From JAWXBK01 sp040878185 (lineage in GTDB: Bacteria > Pseudomonadota > Alphaproteobacteria > Dongiales > Dongiaceae): 64,000 nucleotides of DNA. The notes below the pieces were generated by a model, which had not been told where the DNA came from, did not search any database, and saw only the letters and a list, made by a program, of their open reading frames with translations. The stretch spans positions 1 through 64,000 of the forward strand of contig JBBDMS010000045.1 in NCBI GenBank assembly GCA_040878185.1. The letters are read 5' to 3'. This document shows positions 63,272-64,000 of this stretch, in pieces. The position numbers and the translations under genes were made by a program. Position 1 is the first letter of the stretch. Each line of letters begins with the position of its first letter.

Positions 63272-64000
63272 CTAGAACTGTTTCAGATAGCGCGCCTTCT
63301 CCCAATCCGAAACGTGGAAGCCATATTGCAGCCATTCGTTCCGCTTGAATTCGAGCCAGCTGTCGCGCATCGCCTGGCCGAACACCTGCGTGCAGAGCGG
63401 ATCCTTCTCGAATTCGTCCAGCGCCTGGTCGAGGCTGCGCGGGAGATAGCCGACACCCATCTTCTTCAGTTCGGCCGGCGTTTTAACATACATGTTCTCG
63501 GTATGCGGTTCGCCCGGATCGAGGCGCTTCTCGATGCCCTCGAGCCCGGCGGCGAGCACCAGGGCTGCGCCCAGATAGGGATTGCACGCCGAATCCGCCG
63601 CGCGCAGCTCGACCCGGCCGCCGGCCAGCGGAATGCGCATCGTGTTGGTGCGGTTGTTGTTGCCGTAGCAGATGAAGACCGGCGCCCAGGTGAAGCCGGA
63701 CTGGCTGCCCTGCAGGATCAGCCGCTTGTAGCTGTTCACCGTCGGTGCGATCACCGCGCAGATCGCCGGCATATGCTTCAGCACGCCGGCGATGAAGTGA
63801 TAGCCGATCTTCGAATATTTGCAGCCGCGCTTGTCGTTCGCGTCGTAAAACAGGTTCTTGCCGGTCTTGATGTCCTTGAACGACATGTTGAAATGCGCGC
63901 CGCTGCCCGCCCGGTCGGGGAACGGCTTCGGCATGAAGGTCGCGAAATAACCATGCTTGCGTGCGATCTCGTGCGCCATCATGCGGAAGAAGACGAAGCG
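63272..64000 (-). CDS. glutamine-synthetase-family ligase, third paralogue (partial)
   Basis: The window shows only the C-terminal 242 residues of this gene; its start lies beyond base 64000. GS landmarks are FMPKPFPDRAGSGAHFNMSF, APTVNSYKRLILQG, NNRTNTMRIPLAGGRVELRA and ADSACNPYLGAALVLAAGLE. It resembles gmaS and the second-set ligase, but with its own neighbours: a metallophosphoesterase and an APC permease. It probably makes a gamma-glutamyl amide of an imported amine. The end is fixed by TAG at 63272. Confidence 0.85.
   Translation of the reverse strand, partial: RFVFFRMMAHEIARKHGYFATFMPKPFPDRAGSGAHFNMSFKDIKTGKNLFYDANDKRGCKYSKIGYHFIAGVLKHMPAICAVIAPTVNSYKRLILQGSQSGFTWAPVFICYGNNNRTNTMRIPLAGGRVELRAADSACNPYLGAALVLAAGLEGIEKRLDPGEPHTENMYVKTPAELKKMGVGYLPRSLDQALDEFEKDPLCTQVFGQAMRDSWLEFKRNEWLQYGFHVSDWEKARYLKQF

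Overview
This is a high-GC (roughly 65 %) chromosomal segment that reads as an alphaproteobacterium, probably from the Rhodospirillales/marine Rhodospirillaceae side. The evidence is base composition, the tRNA-Tyr/tRNA-Gly/rlmB grouping, the hemB - threonine dehydratase - RDD - bpt grouping, and many TRAP, DMT and class-III CoA-transferase genes. No rRNA, CRISPR array, integrase or intact insertion sequence was seen. All assignments come from reading translated motifs and gene order; nothing was searched against a database.

Region 1 (1-12.3 kb): two tRNAs, rlmB, a secreted EF-hand protein, a DMT permease and a six-CXXCH multihaem cytochrome. These are followed by a lower-GC scrap zone (about 6.1-8.9 kb) that holds two secreted orphans, a small membrane protein and three broken copies of the cytochrome's C-terminal tail. 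Next come a PuuR-like regulator divergent from an omega-aminotransferase/alanine dehydrogenase pair. Region 2 (12.3-32.7 kb) is mixed metabolism: acyl-CoA synthetase, Fe-dependent alcohol dehydrogenase, hemB, paralogous EamA permeases, an ornithine/lysine decarboxylase-type enzyme, CoA transferase, penicillin-acylase-type hydrolase, threonine dehydratase, bpt, and a TRAP transporter whose binding protein faces its permease genes. An internally deleted N-carbamoylputrescine amidase gene lies just after it.

Region 3 (32.8-45.1 kb, minus strand) is a complete N-methylglutamate pathway for methylamine oxidation. It runs mgdABCD (sarcosine-oxidase-like N-methylglutamate dehydrogenase), an XRE-cupin regulator, mgsABC (N-methylglutamate synthase), gmaS (gamma-glutamylmethylamide synthetase) and fhs (formate-tetrahydrofolate ligase). 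Amine is captured as gamma-glutamylmethylamide, converted to N-methylglutamate, oxidised to a C1 unit, and passed to folate.

Region 4 (45.9-52.7 kb, minus strand) is a second, diverged set: a glutamine-synthetase-like ligase, a three-gene split glutamate synthase, a 164-residue conserved protein and one FAD oxidoreductase, facing a GntR regulator. It lacks the other three dehydrogenase subunits and the covalent-flavin histidine, and it keeps the Fe-S cysteines that mgsC has lost. It is the best candidate here for an undescribed amine or amino-acid pathway. Region 5 (54.6-58.5 kb) carries an arginase-family enzyme resembling nickel guanidine hydrolases with a histidine-rich insertion, a HupE-type nickel permease, a LysR regulator and a flavodoxin-fold reductase. 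Region 6 (58.5-64 kb) has a 7 x 47 bp tandem repeat and then, on the minus strand, a third glutamine-synthetase-like gene (cut by the window edge), a metallophosphoesterase, an APC permease, a nucleotidyltransferase-like protein and a haloalkane-dehalogenase-type hydrolase.
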